Assembly (NCBI GenBank): GCA_020848255.1
Contig: JADLAJ010000005.1
Location: forward strand, 1 to 36,598
DNA length: 36,598 nt
Source of the DNA: Chitinophagales bacterium
GTDB taxonomy: Bacteria; Bacteroidota; Bacteroidia; Chitinophagales; JADIYW01
Direction: 5' to 3'
Shown here: one piece after another, positions 1-9,766 of the stretch
Layout of the letters: each line of letters starts with the position of its first letter
Position numbering within the stretch: position 1 is the stretch's first letter
Position numbers and translations under genes: made by a program
Notes under the pieces: generated by a model
What the model was told of the DNA's origin: nothing
Databases searched by the model: none
The model's input: only the letters and a program-made list of their open reading frames with translations

Positions 1-2874
1 ACCTGTAGATGCCGTGTTTATTACCGATGGATTCCATGTACCGTTTATACCATTGTTAGAGCTTGTCGGTAAACCTGGTGCCGTTGCGTTCTGACACAAA
101 GCTGCTATCGATGTAAATGTCGGAGTTATGGAATTTGTAATAGTAACAGTAGTGGTGGTGGTAGTTGCGGGGCAACCGCCGGAAGCAGGAATATTATATG
201 TAACCGTATATGTATTCAATGTGCTAGTACTTGGCGTTATTGCTCCAGTTGTAGGACTGATAGATAAACCTGCCGGACTTGCAGCGTACGTACCTCCGGT
301 TACCCCTACTCTTGTAATATTTTGTGCGGTAGAAATATTATTACAGAACGTACTTTGTGCATAAGAAATAGTAGTACCTCCTCCTGAATTTACCACCTGT
401 ATATTTATTGATTTATTAATTAAACTTCCGCAGGTGAATACTGTGTATGTAACTGAATGCGTTCCGACTCCGGCGACTGAAGGATTAAATGTATTTCCAA
501 TCATACCATTCCCTGAAAAAGTTCCACCCACAGGGCTACCTGTTAGTGTTATTGCAGGCGATGAAGTACAATATGGACCACCTGCTCCTGAAATGGTAGG
601 TGCGCCACCAGCACCCAGTACATTCACCTGAAATGTGTTTGCACAACCGGCTCCTGAGTATGTAATTGTGTGCAGACCAACGCCTGCGGTTGACGGGCTA
701 AATTCTGGATCGAATAACCAAGCACCAAAAATACAAGCTCCGCCAATAGTAATTCCCGGGCCGGAAAAAACGCCACATCTTGGTGTTGCGTCTAAAGTTA
801 CATTGGGATCGCTTACACAATAAATGGGCTGTAAAGTTGTTGTAGGTAAAGTTCCATTTGAAACACTTATATTTCTTGTACCGGTAAATGTGCCGCAAGG
901 GTTTGTAACAGAATAAGTAATGATGTGTGTACCCACACCAGCTATTGCCGGATAAAAAATATTACCTACCATTCCATTTCCGGAAAATGTTCCACCGGGC
1001 GGACTTGCAGCTAATACCAGTGGATTAGCACTTAAACAAAAATTATTTCCGTTTAAAATGATGCTTGCATTGGCCGGAGGATTGGTTGTTAATGTAATGT
1101 CATCCTGTGCTTTACACCCATTGGGTGTTGTTATTACAACCCTGTAAACCGTAAAACCTGTTGGACTTACAGTCAAAGTATTAGATGCACCTGTTTGAAC
1201 TTGCGTACCATTTGAAAAGATATTCGGATTTCTGTAAAACGTATATGTTGCACCGGCGGTAGTAGTTGCGGTTAATGTGATGGGCACTCCGCAATATAAT
1301 AAATCCGGACCTAAACTAACAGATGCTGCTTCTACAGTTATTGTTTTACTCAATGTAGCTGCACAACTTCCGTTAATAATATTTACAGAGACCGGGGTTG
1401 TTGAAGTAACTGAAAAAACAGCAGTAGATCCTGTCTGACCATTTGACCAAATATAAGATGTTCCACCTGTAGCTGTTAAGGTTTGGCTAGATGGTGAATA
1501 ATTAAAACTTCCAAATAGACCTGAAGTTTTACAAACAATGGCAGGTGTACTTAATGTTCCCGCTGGAGGGGTTGCGTTTATAACTACATTAAAATTTGCA
1601 TTCATCACATTTCCACACAAGTCATCAATGTTATTTGCGGCTATATTATAGCTTCCGGCTGTAAGTGCCGGAGAAATAGTAATATCAATTTCTTTTGTTC
1701 TGTTTCCACCAACACAATTTGTATTTACAATTGTAAATGTATGTCCGGCTAAGACGAAATCCGCATTTTGTACAGATGAACATTTTACCCACTCGGAAAA
1801 CCTGACTTTAAAATTACTGGCGTTAGGACAGTTTGTTGAATATACATTTGCAATCGTTGGCTGAATAAGATCCTGAACACCAACAGACCCCGGCTCCAGT
1901 TTAAAATTAAATGAAAATCCGTCATTGGAACCGCTGTAAAAATTTACACAAATTGCATATTGTCTTCCCACCGTTACATTTACTCTATTATTAAAACGGT
2001 TACAATCCGCTGCTTTACTTTGGTTGGAACAATCATTGGAAGTGCAGGATCCTACATTTTCATTACACCTGCCACTATTTAAACCTGTAGCACCTGTAGT
2101 GGAAGAATAATTACAGGCAAGTTCATTTCTATTGGCACATCCGTTTGTAACATCCCATACTACAAAATCATAATCCGCCGAACTGCTAGGATTGATGGTA
2201 AAATCAATTGGTCCGCTTGTTTGCGGAGTAAACGAATACCATACAGATCCTCCGTCTCCTGTGCCACTATAACATGAACCGTTATCATCAGATGGGTCTG
2301 CCCCTAAATCTGTGTATTGTCCGGCTAAAGCAACAACCGTATTATTTAGGCATAATGGTATTGCAAAAGGGCAATCTGCTTCCGGTTGAGATAGCACATC
2401 ATCTCCGGCACCTGACGGAATAACAGGTAATAGTCTGTCCAGATGCGCAATCCAGCCTCTGTGATTTTTTTCTGAATCTGTTGGTGAAGGTATATATTCA
2501 ACGGTAAGAACAGCTCCTTTTATGTTTTTATATTTTTCTAGATTTTGAAAAGATTTTACTAAACTGTCACTTACTATTTCAGCCCCTTTGTATATATTAA
2601 CTTTTGCTCCTTTCGGTAAATCTAAATCGGTAAAATACAAACTAATTATATACCCTTCATCAGCACGTAAAATCGTTTTAGAGTAACTATTTGTTATATT
2701 TCCATTTTCACCGCCATTGTCAAAAAAGCGTGTATTCTCTACCTGATAAATACAATTGTTACATGCGTCATAGGAAGTTTTGTATTTATCAGAAATCTTA
2801 TTTTCTGCAAAACTTATACACGAAAAAAGGAATATAAAAAAGAATACACCTGAAAATGTAGATAATTTTATCAT
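1..2874 (-). CDS. Large secreted multi-domain surface protein (CUB-like N-terminus, PPC-like region, Ig-like repeats), C-terminus truncated by window edge
   Basis: Not in the ORF track (runs off the window). Reverse complement from 2874 reads MIKLSTFSGVFFFIFLFSCISFAENKISDKYKTSYDACNNCIYQVENTRFFDNGGENGNITNSYSKTILRADEG..., open for 958 codons to base 1. Has a signal peptide, then repeats such as GGTFSGNGMVGNIFYPAIAGVGTHIITYSV and GGTFSGNGMIGNTFNPSVAGVGTHSVTYTV, and C-terminal SNNGINGTWNPSVINTASTGTYTFTPTAGQC-type repeats typical of Bacteroidota surface/T9SS cargo proteins. Confidence 0.9.
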   Translation of the reverse strand, partial: MIKLSTFSGVFFFIFLFSCISFAENKISDKYKTSYDACNNCIYQVENTRFFDNGGENGNITNSYSKTILRADEGYIISLYFTDLDLPKGAKVNIYKGAEIVSDSLVKSFQNLEKYKNIKGAVLTVEYIPSPTDSEKNHRGWIAHLDRLLPVIPSGAGDDVLSQPEADCPFAIPLCLNNTVVALAGQYTDLGADPSDDNGSCYSGTGDGGSVWYSFTPQTSGPIDFTINPSSSADYDFVVWDVTNGCANRNELACNYSSTTGATGLNSGRCNENVGSCTSNDCSNQSKAADCNRFNNRVNVTVGRQYAICVNFYSGSNDGFSFNFKLEPGSVGVQDLIQPTIANVYSTNCPNASNFKVRFSEWVKCSSVQNADFVLAGHTFTIVNTNCVGGNRTKEIDITISPALTAGSYNIAANNIDDLCGNVMNANFNVVINATPPAGTLSTPAIVCKTSGLFGSFNYSPSSQTLTATGGTSYIWSNGQTGSTAVFSVTSTTPVSVNIINGSCAATLSKTITVEAASVSLGPDLLYCGVPITLTATTTAGATYTFYRNPNIFSNGTQVQTGASNTLTVSPTGFTVYRVVITTPNGCKAQDDITLTTNPPANASIILNGNNFCLSANPLVLAASPPGGTFSGNGMVGNIFYPAIAGVGTHIITYSVTNPCGTFTGTRNISVSNGTLPTTTLQPIYCVSDPNVTLDATPRCGVFSGPGITIGGACIFGAWLFDPEFSPSTAGVGLHTITYSGAGCANTFQVNVLGAGGAPTISGAGGPYCTSSPAITLTGSPVGGTFSGNGMIGNTFNPSVAGVGTHSVTYTVFTCGSLINKSINIQVVNSGGGTTISYAQSTFCNNISTAQNITRVGVTGGTYAASPAGLSISPTTGAITPSTSTLNTYTVTYNIPASGGCPATTTTTTVTITNSITPTFTSIAALCQNATAPGLPTSSNNGINGTWNPSVINTASTG

Positions 2875-2996
2875 AATTATTTTTTTGTTAGCCTACTAAA
2901 CTTACAAAAAAGAGAAGAAGATACCAAAAAACAAGTAGATTATTTTTAACATTTTTTAGCTAAAATCCTGTAAATATGTTAATATCCTGAACTAAA

Positions 2997-4661
2997 CTAT
3001 ATTTTAAATTTATTTCTGACCTTAATAGCTATATCATATCCTGCATCTGCATGGCGGAAAATTCCCATGGCCGGATCATTAAATAAAACTCTTCGTAAAC
3101 ATTCATCTGCCCGGTCGGTACCATCCGCTAACACTACCATTCCGGCATGTTGTGAGTAACCCATACCGACGCCACCACCATGATGAAAACTAACCCAGGT
3201 AGCACCGCCGGAAGCATTGCTCAGCAAATTCAGCAATGCCCAATCGCTTACTGCATCACTTCCATCTAACATACTTTCTGTTTCTCTGTTGGGCGATGCA
3301 ACACTGCCACAATCCAGATGGTCGCGGCCAATAACTATGGGTGCTTTTAAAATTCCTTTGCGCACCATATCGTTAAATTTCAATCCGGCTTTTTCTCTGT
3401 CACCTAAACCTAACCAGCAAATACGAGCGGGCAATCCCTGAAAGGAGATGCGTTCTCTTGCATGATTCAGCCAGTTAATCATCGCGGTATTTTCCGGAAA
3501 TAATTCTTTCAAGGCTTTATCGGTTTCATAAATATCCTGAGGATCGCCGCTGAGTGCCACCCAACGAAATGGTCCTTTCCCTTCGCAAAATAAAGGTCGA
3601 ATATATAATGGTGTAAAGCCATGAAAATCGAATGCATTTTCAACACCACCTTCTTTTGCAAATGCACGAATATTATTTCCATAATCAAATGTAATGGCAC
3701 CTTTTTGCTGATGCGTCAGCATCAATCTTACATGGCGTGCCATGCTTGCAATTGCCTTTTCAGTGTATAAAGCCGGATTTGATTTTCGCAAGGCCAGTGC
3801 TTCATCAAAACTAATATCGTGAGGCACATAACCATTCAAAGGATCGTGTGAAGATGTTTGGTCGGATAAAATATCCGGAATGATATTATCGTCTAACAAA
3901 CGTTGCAACAAATCACCTGCATCCATCACCACACCTATCGAAATCGCTTCGCCTTTTGCTTTCGCCTCCAATGCTTTGTCGCGCGCTTCTTCATAGGTTT
4001 CAAACATAAAATCAATATATCTGGTGTCCAACCTTTTCTGAATACTTGCCTTATTGATATCTGCACCTAAGTAAGTTGCACCAGCCATTACTGCTGCCAG
4101 CGGTTGTGCGCCGCCCATTCCACCGATACCGGAACTCACCAAAAGTCTTCCTTTCAGGTTGCCATTGAAATGTTGTCTTCCACATTCTACAAAGGTTTCA
4201 TAAGTGCCTTGTACTATGCCTTGCGAGCCGATATAAATCCAGGAGCCGGCCGTCATTTGTCCGTACATCATTAAACCTTTTTCACGCAGTTCATAGAAGT
4301 GTTCCCAGGTAGCCCATTTCGGAACAAGATTGGAATTAGCTATCAACACTCTTGGTGCTTGCGGATGTGTGCGTACTACGCCCACCGGTTTTCCGCTTTG
4401 TACTAAGAGCGAATGGTCTTCATCCAGTGTTAATAATATTTCTATAATTTTTTGCAGTGCCGGAATATTGCGCGCTGCTTGTCCAATGCCGCCATATACG
4501 ACTAGTTCTGCAGGATTTTCAGCTACTTCTGCGTCCAAATTATTGAGCAACATACGAAGTGGTGCTTCCGTTTGCCATGATTTTGCGTTGAGTGTATTGC
4601 CGCGCGGTGCTTTGTAAGAAGGATGTGCGGCGTATTGTGAGAGGAAATTTTGGAGTTGCAT
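2997..4661 (-). CDS. hutU: Urocanate hydratase
   Basis: 554 aa; HutU-like throughout ([75 protein letters not shown]); next to hutH. Confidence 0.97.
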   Translation of the reverse strand: MQLQNFLSQYAAHPSYKAPRGNTLNAKSWQTEAPLRMLLNNLDAEVAENPAELVVYGGIGQAARNIPALQKIIEILLTLDEDHSLLVQSGKPVGVVRTHPQAPRVLIANSNLVPKWATWEHFYELREKGLMMYGQMTAGSWIYIGSQGIVQGTYETFVECGRQHFNGNLKGRLLVSSGIGGMGGAQPLAAVMAGATYLGADINKASIQKRLDTRYIDFMFETYEEARDKALEAKAKGEAISIGVVMDAGDLLQRLLDDNIIPDILSDQTSSHDPLNGYVPHDISFDEALALRKSNPALYTEKAIASMARHVRLMLTHQQKGAITFDYGNNIRAFAKEGGVENAFDFHGFTPLYIRPLFCEGKGPFRWVALSGDPQDIYETDKALKELFPENTAMINWLNHARERISFQGLPARICWLGLGDREKAGLKFNDMVRKGILKAPIVIGRDHLDCGSVASPNRETESMLDGSDAVSDWALLNLLSNASGGATWVSFHHGGGVGMGYSQHAGMVVLADGTDRADECLRRVLFNDPAMGIFRHADAGYDIAIKVRNKFKI

Positions 4662-4715
4662 TTAGAACACGGATTTTGATGATTGTTATGATTGTTTATC
4701 AGTAATATAATTTAT

Positions 4716-5132
4716 TTAATTTTTTGAAATTGTAAATAAGCATTTATCTAACCATTCGTCAACAAAAGGAAGATACTCAACTCTCTCTTTATCTTTCATT
4801 TTATGACCAAATTGTGATTTTGATTTAATTCTCACAAGGCCAATCAATAATTCTACGATAGCATCAGTTATAATTTCACTTGTTTTATCCTTAACTGGAT
4901 ATGTAAAATAAACTAATCTATCTTGATAGAAATATTCAAACACTTCTGAATATCTTTCACCATGAACAATAACAAACTCACGAATTGGCTCGAAATACTT
5001 TTTGGGCAAAACTGACATAATTATTTCTATTTGCTTACGAGAAAGTGCATATTGATATTGATAATTCTGTACAACTATTTTCATTACTAGTGAATATAAA
5101 AAAACAAAATCATTATAACTCAAATTCTTCAA
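4716..5132 (-). CDS. Hypothetical protein between hutH and hutU; start may be the internal Met at 5084
   Basis: 138 aa ORF. The annotated start overlaps the hutH 3' end by 20 bp; the downstream ATG (MKIVVQNYQYQ, start 5084) removes the overlap. No family recognised. Confidence 0.65.
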   Translation of the reverse strand: MKNLSYNDFVFLYSLVMKIVVQNYQYQYALSRKQIEIIMSVLPKKYFEPIREFVIVHGERYSEVFEYFYQDRLVYFTYPVKDKTSEIITDAIVELLIGLVRIKSKSQFGHKMKDKERVEYLPFVDEWLDKCLFTISKN

Positions 5133-6657
5133 AACCTTTATTCAATGCTTGTTTTTCTTCTACATAATTCATAAAAGAAAAATCGGAAATTATTTTTTTG
5201 ATTTGGTTGATGTCATCTGCAAAAATGCGGTCTTCATTAGCGAATGAAACTGTCTGGCGAACAAAATCATGTGCGGTTTCCAGTAATGCTGAACTTTTTA
5301 AAGGTCGGCGGAATTCTATCGCCTGGCAGGCACTCATTAATTCTATCGCTAAAATATATTCTAAGTTATCTAAAATCTGATATAATTTTCTGCCGCTAAT
5401 GCTACCCATTGATACATGATCTTCCTGGCCTAATGAGGTGGGAATACTGTCTGCACTTGCCGGAAAACACAAGGTTTTATTTTCAGTAACCAATGCAGCT
5501 GTAGTGTATTGCGGAATCATAAAACCGGAATTCAAACCCACTTCATTCATTAACAGCATCGGCAGTCCAAATTTTCCTTCCAATAATAAATAGCATCTTC
5601 TGTCGGAAATATTTCCAAGTTCAGAAGCAGCGAAACAGCAGTAATCCAGTGGCAAAGCCAAGGGTTGTCCGTGGAAATTTCCGCCACTAATCGTATCTTC
5701 TGCGTTGAAAATAATCGGATTATCTGTTACTGCATTCAGTTCAATTTCTGTTAATTGTTTTAAATGCTGCCACGCATTGCGCGATGCACCATGCACTTGT
5801 GGCATACATCGCAAACTATACGGATCTTGCACGCGGTCGCAATCTTCGTGACTGTTCATAATTTCGGAATGTTGTAGCAGTAAACGTAAACGTTGTGCTA
5901 CTAATTGATTCCCTTTAAACGGACGCAACTTGTGTAACCGTTCATCGAATGGTGCTTTGGTTCCCTGTAAAGCTTCCAGACTCATGGCACCAATAATATC
6001 TGATACTTCCAGACAATTATGCATACGCTGAACATCCGCAATGGCATACGATAAGATAAACTGCGTTCCGTTAATTAAAGCAAGTCCTTCTTTAGGACCG
6101 AGTGTAATTGATTGCAAATTTTCTGCCTGAAACAATTCACTTGTCTTAATGATATTACCTTTATAGAAAACTTCTCCTAAACCAATCAGCGGCAAACATA
6201 AATGCGCCAAAGGTGCCAAATCTCCGGAGGCGCCAACACTTCCTTTTTCAGGTACTACAGGAATTACGTCATTATCAATGTGCCATAAAATTCTTTCTAA
6301 GGTAGACAGCTGTACTCCCGAAAATCCCTGCGCCAATGCCTGCAATTTTGTAATCAACATCAGTTTGGAAATCTGTTTGGGTATCGGATTTCCGACGCCC
6401 ACACTATGTGATTGCAGGATTTTGTATTGCAGCGTTCTTGTATCTTCTTCTGATATCTTTTTATTCGATAAAATACCAAAACCGGTATTGATGCCATAAA
6501 CCGTATCGTTATTGGCAACTATCTCATTTACATATTGCTGCGACTGATTAATTTTTTGTTTGGCTGTATCATCAATAATTCCAATCAGTTTGCCAGTCGA
6601 CAAATCAATGGCTTTAGCAACTGTGAGTGTATCGATTCCGTATTTGAAAAATGACAT
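5113..6657 (-). CDS. hutH: Histidine ammonia-lyase
   Basis: 514 aa; MIO-forming motif GSVGASGDLAPLAH; YGINTGFG; QDPYSLRCMPQVHGASR. Confidence 0.97.
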   Translation of the reverse strand: MSFFKYGIDTLTVAKAIDLSTGKLIGIIDDTAKQKINQSQQYVNEIVANNDTVYGINTGFGILSNKKISEEDTRTLQYKILQSHSVGVGNPIPKQISKLMLITKLQALAQGFSGVQLSTLERILWHIDNDVIPVVPEKGSVGASGDLAPLAHLCLPLIGLGEVFYKGNIIKTSELFQAENLQSITLGPKEGLALINGTQFILSYAIADVQRMHNCLEVSDIIGAMSLEALQGTKAPFDERLHKLRPFKGNQLVAQRLRLLLQHSEIMNSHEDCDRVQDPYSLRCMPQVHGASRNAWQHLKQLTEIELNAVTDNPIIFNAEDTISGGNFHGQPLALPLDYCCFAASELGNISDRRCYLLLEGKFGLPMLLMNEVGLNSGFMIPQYTTAALVTENKTLCFPASADSIPTSLGQEDHVSMGSISGRKLYQILDNLEYILAIELMSACQAIEFRRPLKSSALLETAHDFVRQTVSFANEDRIFADDINQIKKIISDFSFMNYVEEKQALNKGFEEFEL

Positions 6658-6664
6658 TTTGATG

Positions 6665-6692
6665 AACGATTTACGATTAACAATGTACGATT
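6665..6692. repeat. Degenerate 7-bp tandem array upstream of hutH
   Basis: AACGATT TACGATT AACAATG TACGATT. Confidence 0.85.
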
Positions 6693-6793
6693 ATTTTTAA
6701 ACCACATAGATACATAGAAATAATTTTTAAAAGCATTATCAGACAGTACAATTCTATTCATTTGTGTTATTAAAACACAGAAAGGCTGCGCTT

Positions 6794-8146
6794 TTATTTT
6801 TCATTATCTATCAAAACTAATTTCAAAACCATCTTCGTTTTTTCTGTAACTTTAAACCTGTCATCAATTCGATGGCTAACTAACCAGATTAATTTTTCAC
6901 CGGAAAACAATACAGGTGTATTTTCTTTTTCTAACAAAGAAAATTTTTCGTCTTTAAAATATTTGGAGAGTTTTTTCTTGCCCACTTTTCCGGGTGTTTT
7001 AGGTTTACTCATGCCAAACGGATAAAAATAATCACCTTCTTTGTAATAGCGCATCAGCAAAGGAAATTCCAGTTTATCCACATCAAAATACGCATAGCGA
7101 TTGGATGGTTTGATATTTAACTCCTGAATGGGAACTAATGAACATTGGATTTTGCAATTATTAAAAATGATTTGCTTGGGAATATTGTCAAACGAAAGAT
7201 AATTTTCCCGTTCAATATTTTTGGGCACGACAAATAAGCTCTTTCTGTCGGTCACACCTCTATGCGTTTCTGAAAAGAATTGCTTTCCCGGTTCATTAAC
7301 ATCTAAAATACTTTTTACCACATCCGAATTAAAACCAAACTTTTTCAGCAAATGAAACAAGATGGTTTTTCCGGATTTATGTGCATTAATGAATCCCATT
7401 TTAATTTCAGTAATTCCATCTTTCTCTGAGTAACATTTCTTTTTTACCGATAACAGCTGTGCGTCCACTAATCCTTCATAATCATTCATTCTGTTGATAA
7501 ATACAGTAGCAGTTTCGTGCAAGGCCGGATTAATTTTTTCCAGCTGTGGTACCACCTGATGACGGATTAAATTACGCTGATAATCGTCTGTCGCATTGGA
7601 ACTATCTTCTCTGTATTGAATATTGTTTTCCTTTGCATAAAGGAGGATTTCCTGTTTGGAAATTTCCAGTAAAGGGCGAATAATGTAACCGTTTTTCGGC
7701 TGCATACCGGTTAGCCCTTTAATACCGGTGCCTTTGGTCATATTTAATAAAACAGTTTCGAGCTGGTCGTCTAAATGATGAGCGACAGCAATACTATGGT
7801 AGTGGTTTTCTTTACGGATTTGCTCGAACCAGTTATAGCGCAACTCACGGGCTGCCATTTGCGTGGAAACATCTTTATTTTGCTTATACCCTTTGGTATC
7901 AAATTTTATGGTGTAAAAAGGAATGTTGTGTTTCATTGCAAAATCATGCAGGAACTTTTCATCCGCATCACTTTCTTTTCCGCGCAACTGGAAATTACAA
8001 TGTGCCAGGGAAATGTTATAATTTAATTTCAGCAACACATCTACCAGCACCATAGAATCCACCCCGCCACTACAGGCAACAAGTATGGAAGTACCTGAAT
8101 TGGCAAGGTTATGATGCTGGATATATTGTTGAACGCGCCTAATCAC
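6794..8146 (-). CDS. tilS: tRNA(Ile)-lysidine synthetase
   Basis: 450 aa; PP-loop motif SGGVDSMVLVDVLL, HHLDDQLETVLLNMTKGTGIKGLTGM, YREDSSNATDDYQRNLIRHQVVP. Confidence 0.95.
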   Translation of the reverse strand: MIRRVQQYIQHHNLANSGTSILVACSGGVDSMVLVDVLLKLNYNISLAHCNFQLRGKESDADEKFLHDFAMKHNIPFYTIKFDTKGYKQNKDVSTQMAARELRYNWFEQIRKENHYHSIAVAHHLDDQLETVLLNMTKGTGIKGLTGMQPKNGYIIRPLLEISKQEILLYAKENNIQYREDSSNATDDYQRNLIRHQVVPQLEKINPALHETATVFINRMNDYEGLVDAQLLSVKKKCYSEKDGITEIKMGFINAHKSGKTILFHLLKKFGFNSDVVKSILDVNEPGKQFFSETHRGVTDRKSLFVVPKNIERENYLSFDNIPKQIIFNNCKIQCSLVPIQELNIKPSNRYAYFDVDKLEFPLLMRYYKEGDYFYPFGMSKPKTPGKVGKKKLSKYFKDEKFSLLEKENTPVLFSGEKLIWLVSHRIDDRFKVTEKTKMVLKLVLIDNEK

Positions 8147-8182
8147 ACATCAAAAATACAATAATAAATTGTAAATGAAATT

Positions 8183-8638
8183 CTATTGTGGTGGTCTGCC
8201 TGCAACGCCTGGTGCCTGATAAGTCGAATCATACTTTTGTCTGAGTATATCATCATACTGATCTGCATAGGTACCAATACGGCGCAATTGTGCCATTATT
8301 TCATCTTCGTCCAAACCTTTTGCTTCACGGATTGTTTTTAACCATACAAAATTATTGTAAGTTGTAAATGCTACATTATATAACAAATCGTTTATGGCTA
8401 ATAATTCTTCATACAAACCTGCTTTATTACTTACATTGGCAATACTCATCACAGGACTCATTACCTGAAAATAAGAACTATTTTCTCTTGGAATAAACAG
8501 TACATCAATCCATACGGAAGCAGAACCTTGTTTCATGGTGTATTGTCCGGGTTTATCGCCTTTGCAAAGCGCCGGATCAACGCCAATTTTCCTGATGGCA
8601 TTTTCTACTAATAGATACGTGTTTTCTAATTCTGACAT
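8183..8638 (-). CDS. YbjN-domain / type III secretion chaperone-like protein
   Basis: 151 aa; VWIDVLFIPRENSSYFQVMSPVMSI...LYEELLAINDLLYNVAFTTYNNFVWLKTIREAKGLDEDEI resembles YbjN-type proteins. Confidence 0.6.
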   Translation of the reverse strand: MSELENTYLLVENAIRKIGVDPALCKGDKPGQYTMKQGSASVWIDVLFIPRENSSYFQVMSPVMSIANVSNKAGLYEELLAINDLLYNVAFTTYNNFVWLKTIREAKGLDEDEIMAQLRRIGTYADQYDDILRQKYDSTYQAPGVAGRPPQ

Positions 8639-8707
8639 AATTTTGGTTTTAGAAATAAATTTAAGAAAAGAATTTTGATAATTAAAAAGAAAACCTAACG
8701 AATCTTT

Positions 8708-9265
8708 TTATCTAAAACTGTCATTTTCCCAGTTCAACGGGTTATTTTCAATATAATTAAAAATATCCTTAAATGATTTTTCATTCCTGACAATATGATC
8801 ATGGTAATTATTTTGCCAGATTTTTTCGTTTGGTGTATTTCGTAAATCGTTTATCTGTTTGGTTGTTATAGATTTAAAAATTGCGATAAATGATGAAATT
8901 GATTTTGGCATTCGACGTTGATACGCACTGCTGTGCGTATTGGTATTATTTGTAATATTTTTATTGGTGTCAGTATACACATCTACATTTTCAACATTTA
9001 TAATTTCAATCAAAAAATGAATATGATTTGGCATAATCACACAATTATGAAAAATCATATTTTTGCGAATTTCTATCGACTTATGTATTTCATTTTCTAA
9101 GATAATTCCATTTTCATTTAATAATAAAATACCATTATTTATTTCCCCAAATAAATACATTCTTTCTTGTGTACAAATTGTAATAAAATAAATAGATGGT
9201 TTTGAATAATCCCAATGTCTTAAACGATGTGATTCTGATCGATATTTATTTAGATATTTTGACAT
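8708..9265 (-). mobile_element. REP-associated tyrosine transposase (RAYT), IS200-like Y1 family
   Basis: 185 aa; YFITICTQERMYLFGEI, HUH motif IMPNHIHFLIEI, FKSITTKQIN, IWQNNYHDHIVRNEKSFKDIFNYIENNPLNW. Confidence 0.92.
8920..8941. repeat. Copy of the REP-like palindrome inside the RAYT coding sequence
   Basis: gatacgcactgctgtgcgtatt; the first 21 nt are identical to 9355-9375. Confidence 0.95.
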
Positions 9266-9282
9266 TCTATATCTGTGTTATT

Positions 9283-9376
9283 AAATGATACACACTTTTA
9301 AATGATACGCACTTTTAAATGATACGCACTTTTAAATGATACGCACTTTTAAATGATACGCACTGCTGTGCGTATC
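9283..9376. repeat. 17-bp tandem array (gatacgcacttttaaat) ending in palindrome GATACGCAC-TGCT-GTGCGTATC
   Basis: gatac[g/a]cac begins at 9287, 9304, 9321, 9338 and 9355 (exact 17-bp spacing; first unit has one mismatch). The last unit runs into a perfect 9-bp-stem palindrome, 9355-9376. Confidence 0.97.
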
Positions 9377-9380
9377 TACA

Positions 9381-9704
9381 TTACATTTCAATCTCTAAAT
9401 TCATTTTCGCATTCTTCAATTCACTCAGCGTATGTGTGTCATTCAACTGTTGCGCAATTATTATCCCGTTTTCATAAATATTTAATGCTTTTTTAACCTC
9501 GTCTAATTGTTCATAAACTTTGGCCAAATGGTAGTACGCTCCAACATACTTTTCATCCACAACTAACAGTTTTTCAAATAGTTGCACTGAATTCTCCAAG
9601 CCACCAACTTTTTCATATTCTTTCGCCAATGCAAATAAGGCAAACGTGTCGTTCGGGTTATCAACAATTAACGATTTCAAACGTTCTATTCTAATTGTAT
9701 GCAT
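9381..9704 (-). CDS. Small TPR-repeat protein
   Basis: 107 aa; NDTFALFALAKEYEKVGGLENSVQLFEKLLVVDEKYVGAYYHLAKVYEQLDEVKKALNIYENGI fits consecutive TPR motifs. Confidence 0.85.
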   Translation of the reverse strand: MHTIRIERLKSLIVDNPNDTFALFALAKEYEKVGGLENSVQLFEKLLVVDEKYVGAYYHLAKVYEQLDEVKKALNIYENGIIIAQQLNDTHTLSELKNAKMNLEIEM

Positions 9705-9766
9705 GCATTGAATTCATTAAAATGAAGTAAATTAGCGTCTCAAATTTTTAAACTAAAAACAAAGTT

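Noticed and set aside
128-898. Short ORFs in the track at 128-364, 434-631, 635-823 (+) and 698-898 (-)
   Set aside because: The plus ORFs are antisense to, and the 698-898 ORF is out of frame with, the continuous minus-strand surface-protein ORF 1-2874; no recognisable protein features.
9283-9376. CRISPR array
   Set aside because: 17-bp direct tandem units without unique spacers and no cas genes; better explained as REP-like/VNTR repeats.
9355-9376. Palindrome as a Rho-independent terminator for the TPR gene
   Set aside because: No T-run follows the stem on the minus strand (continues ATTTAAAAGTGCG...), and the same sequence is found inside a coding region.
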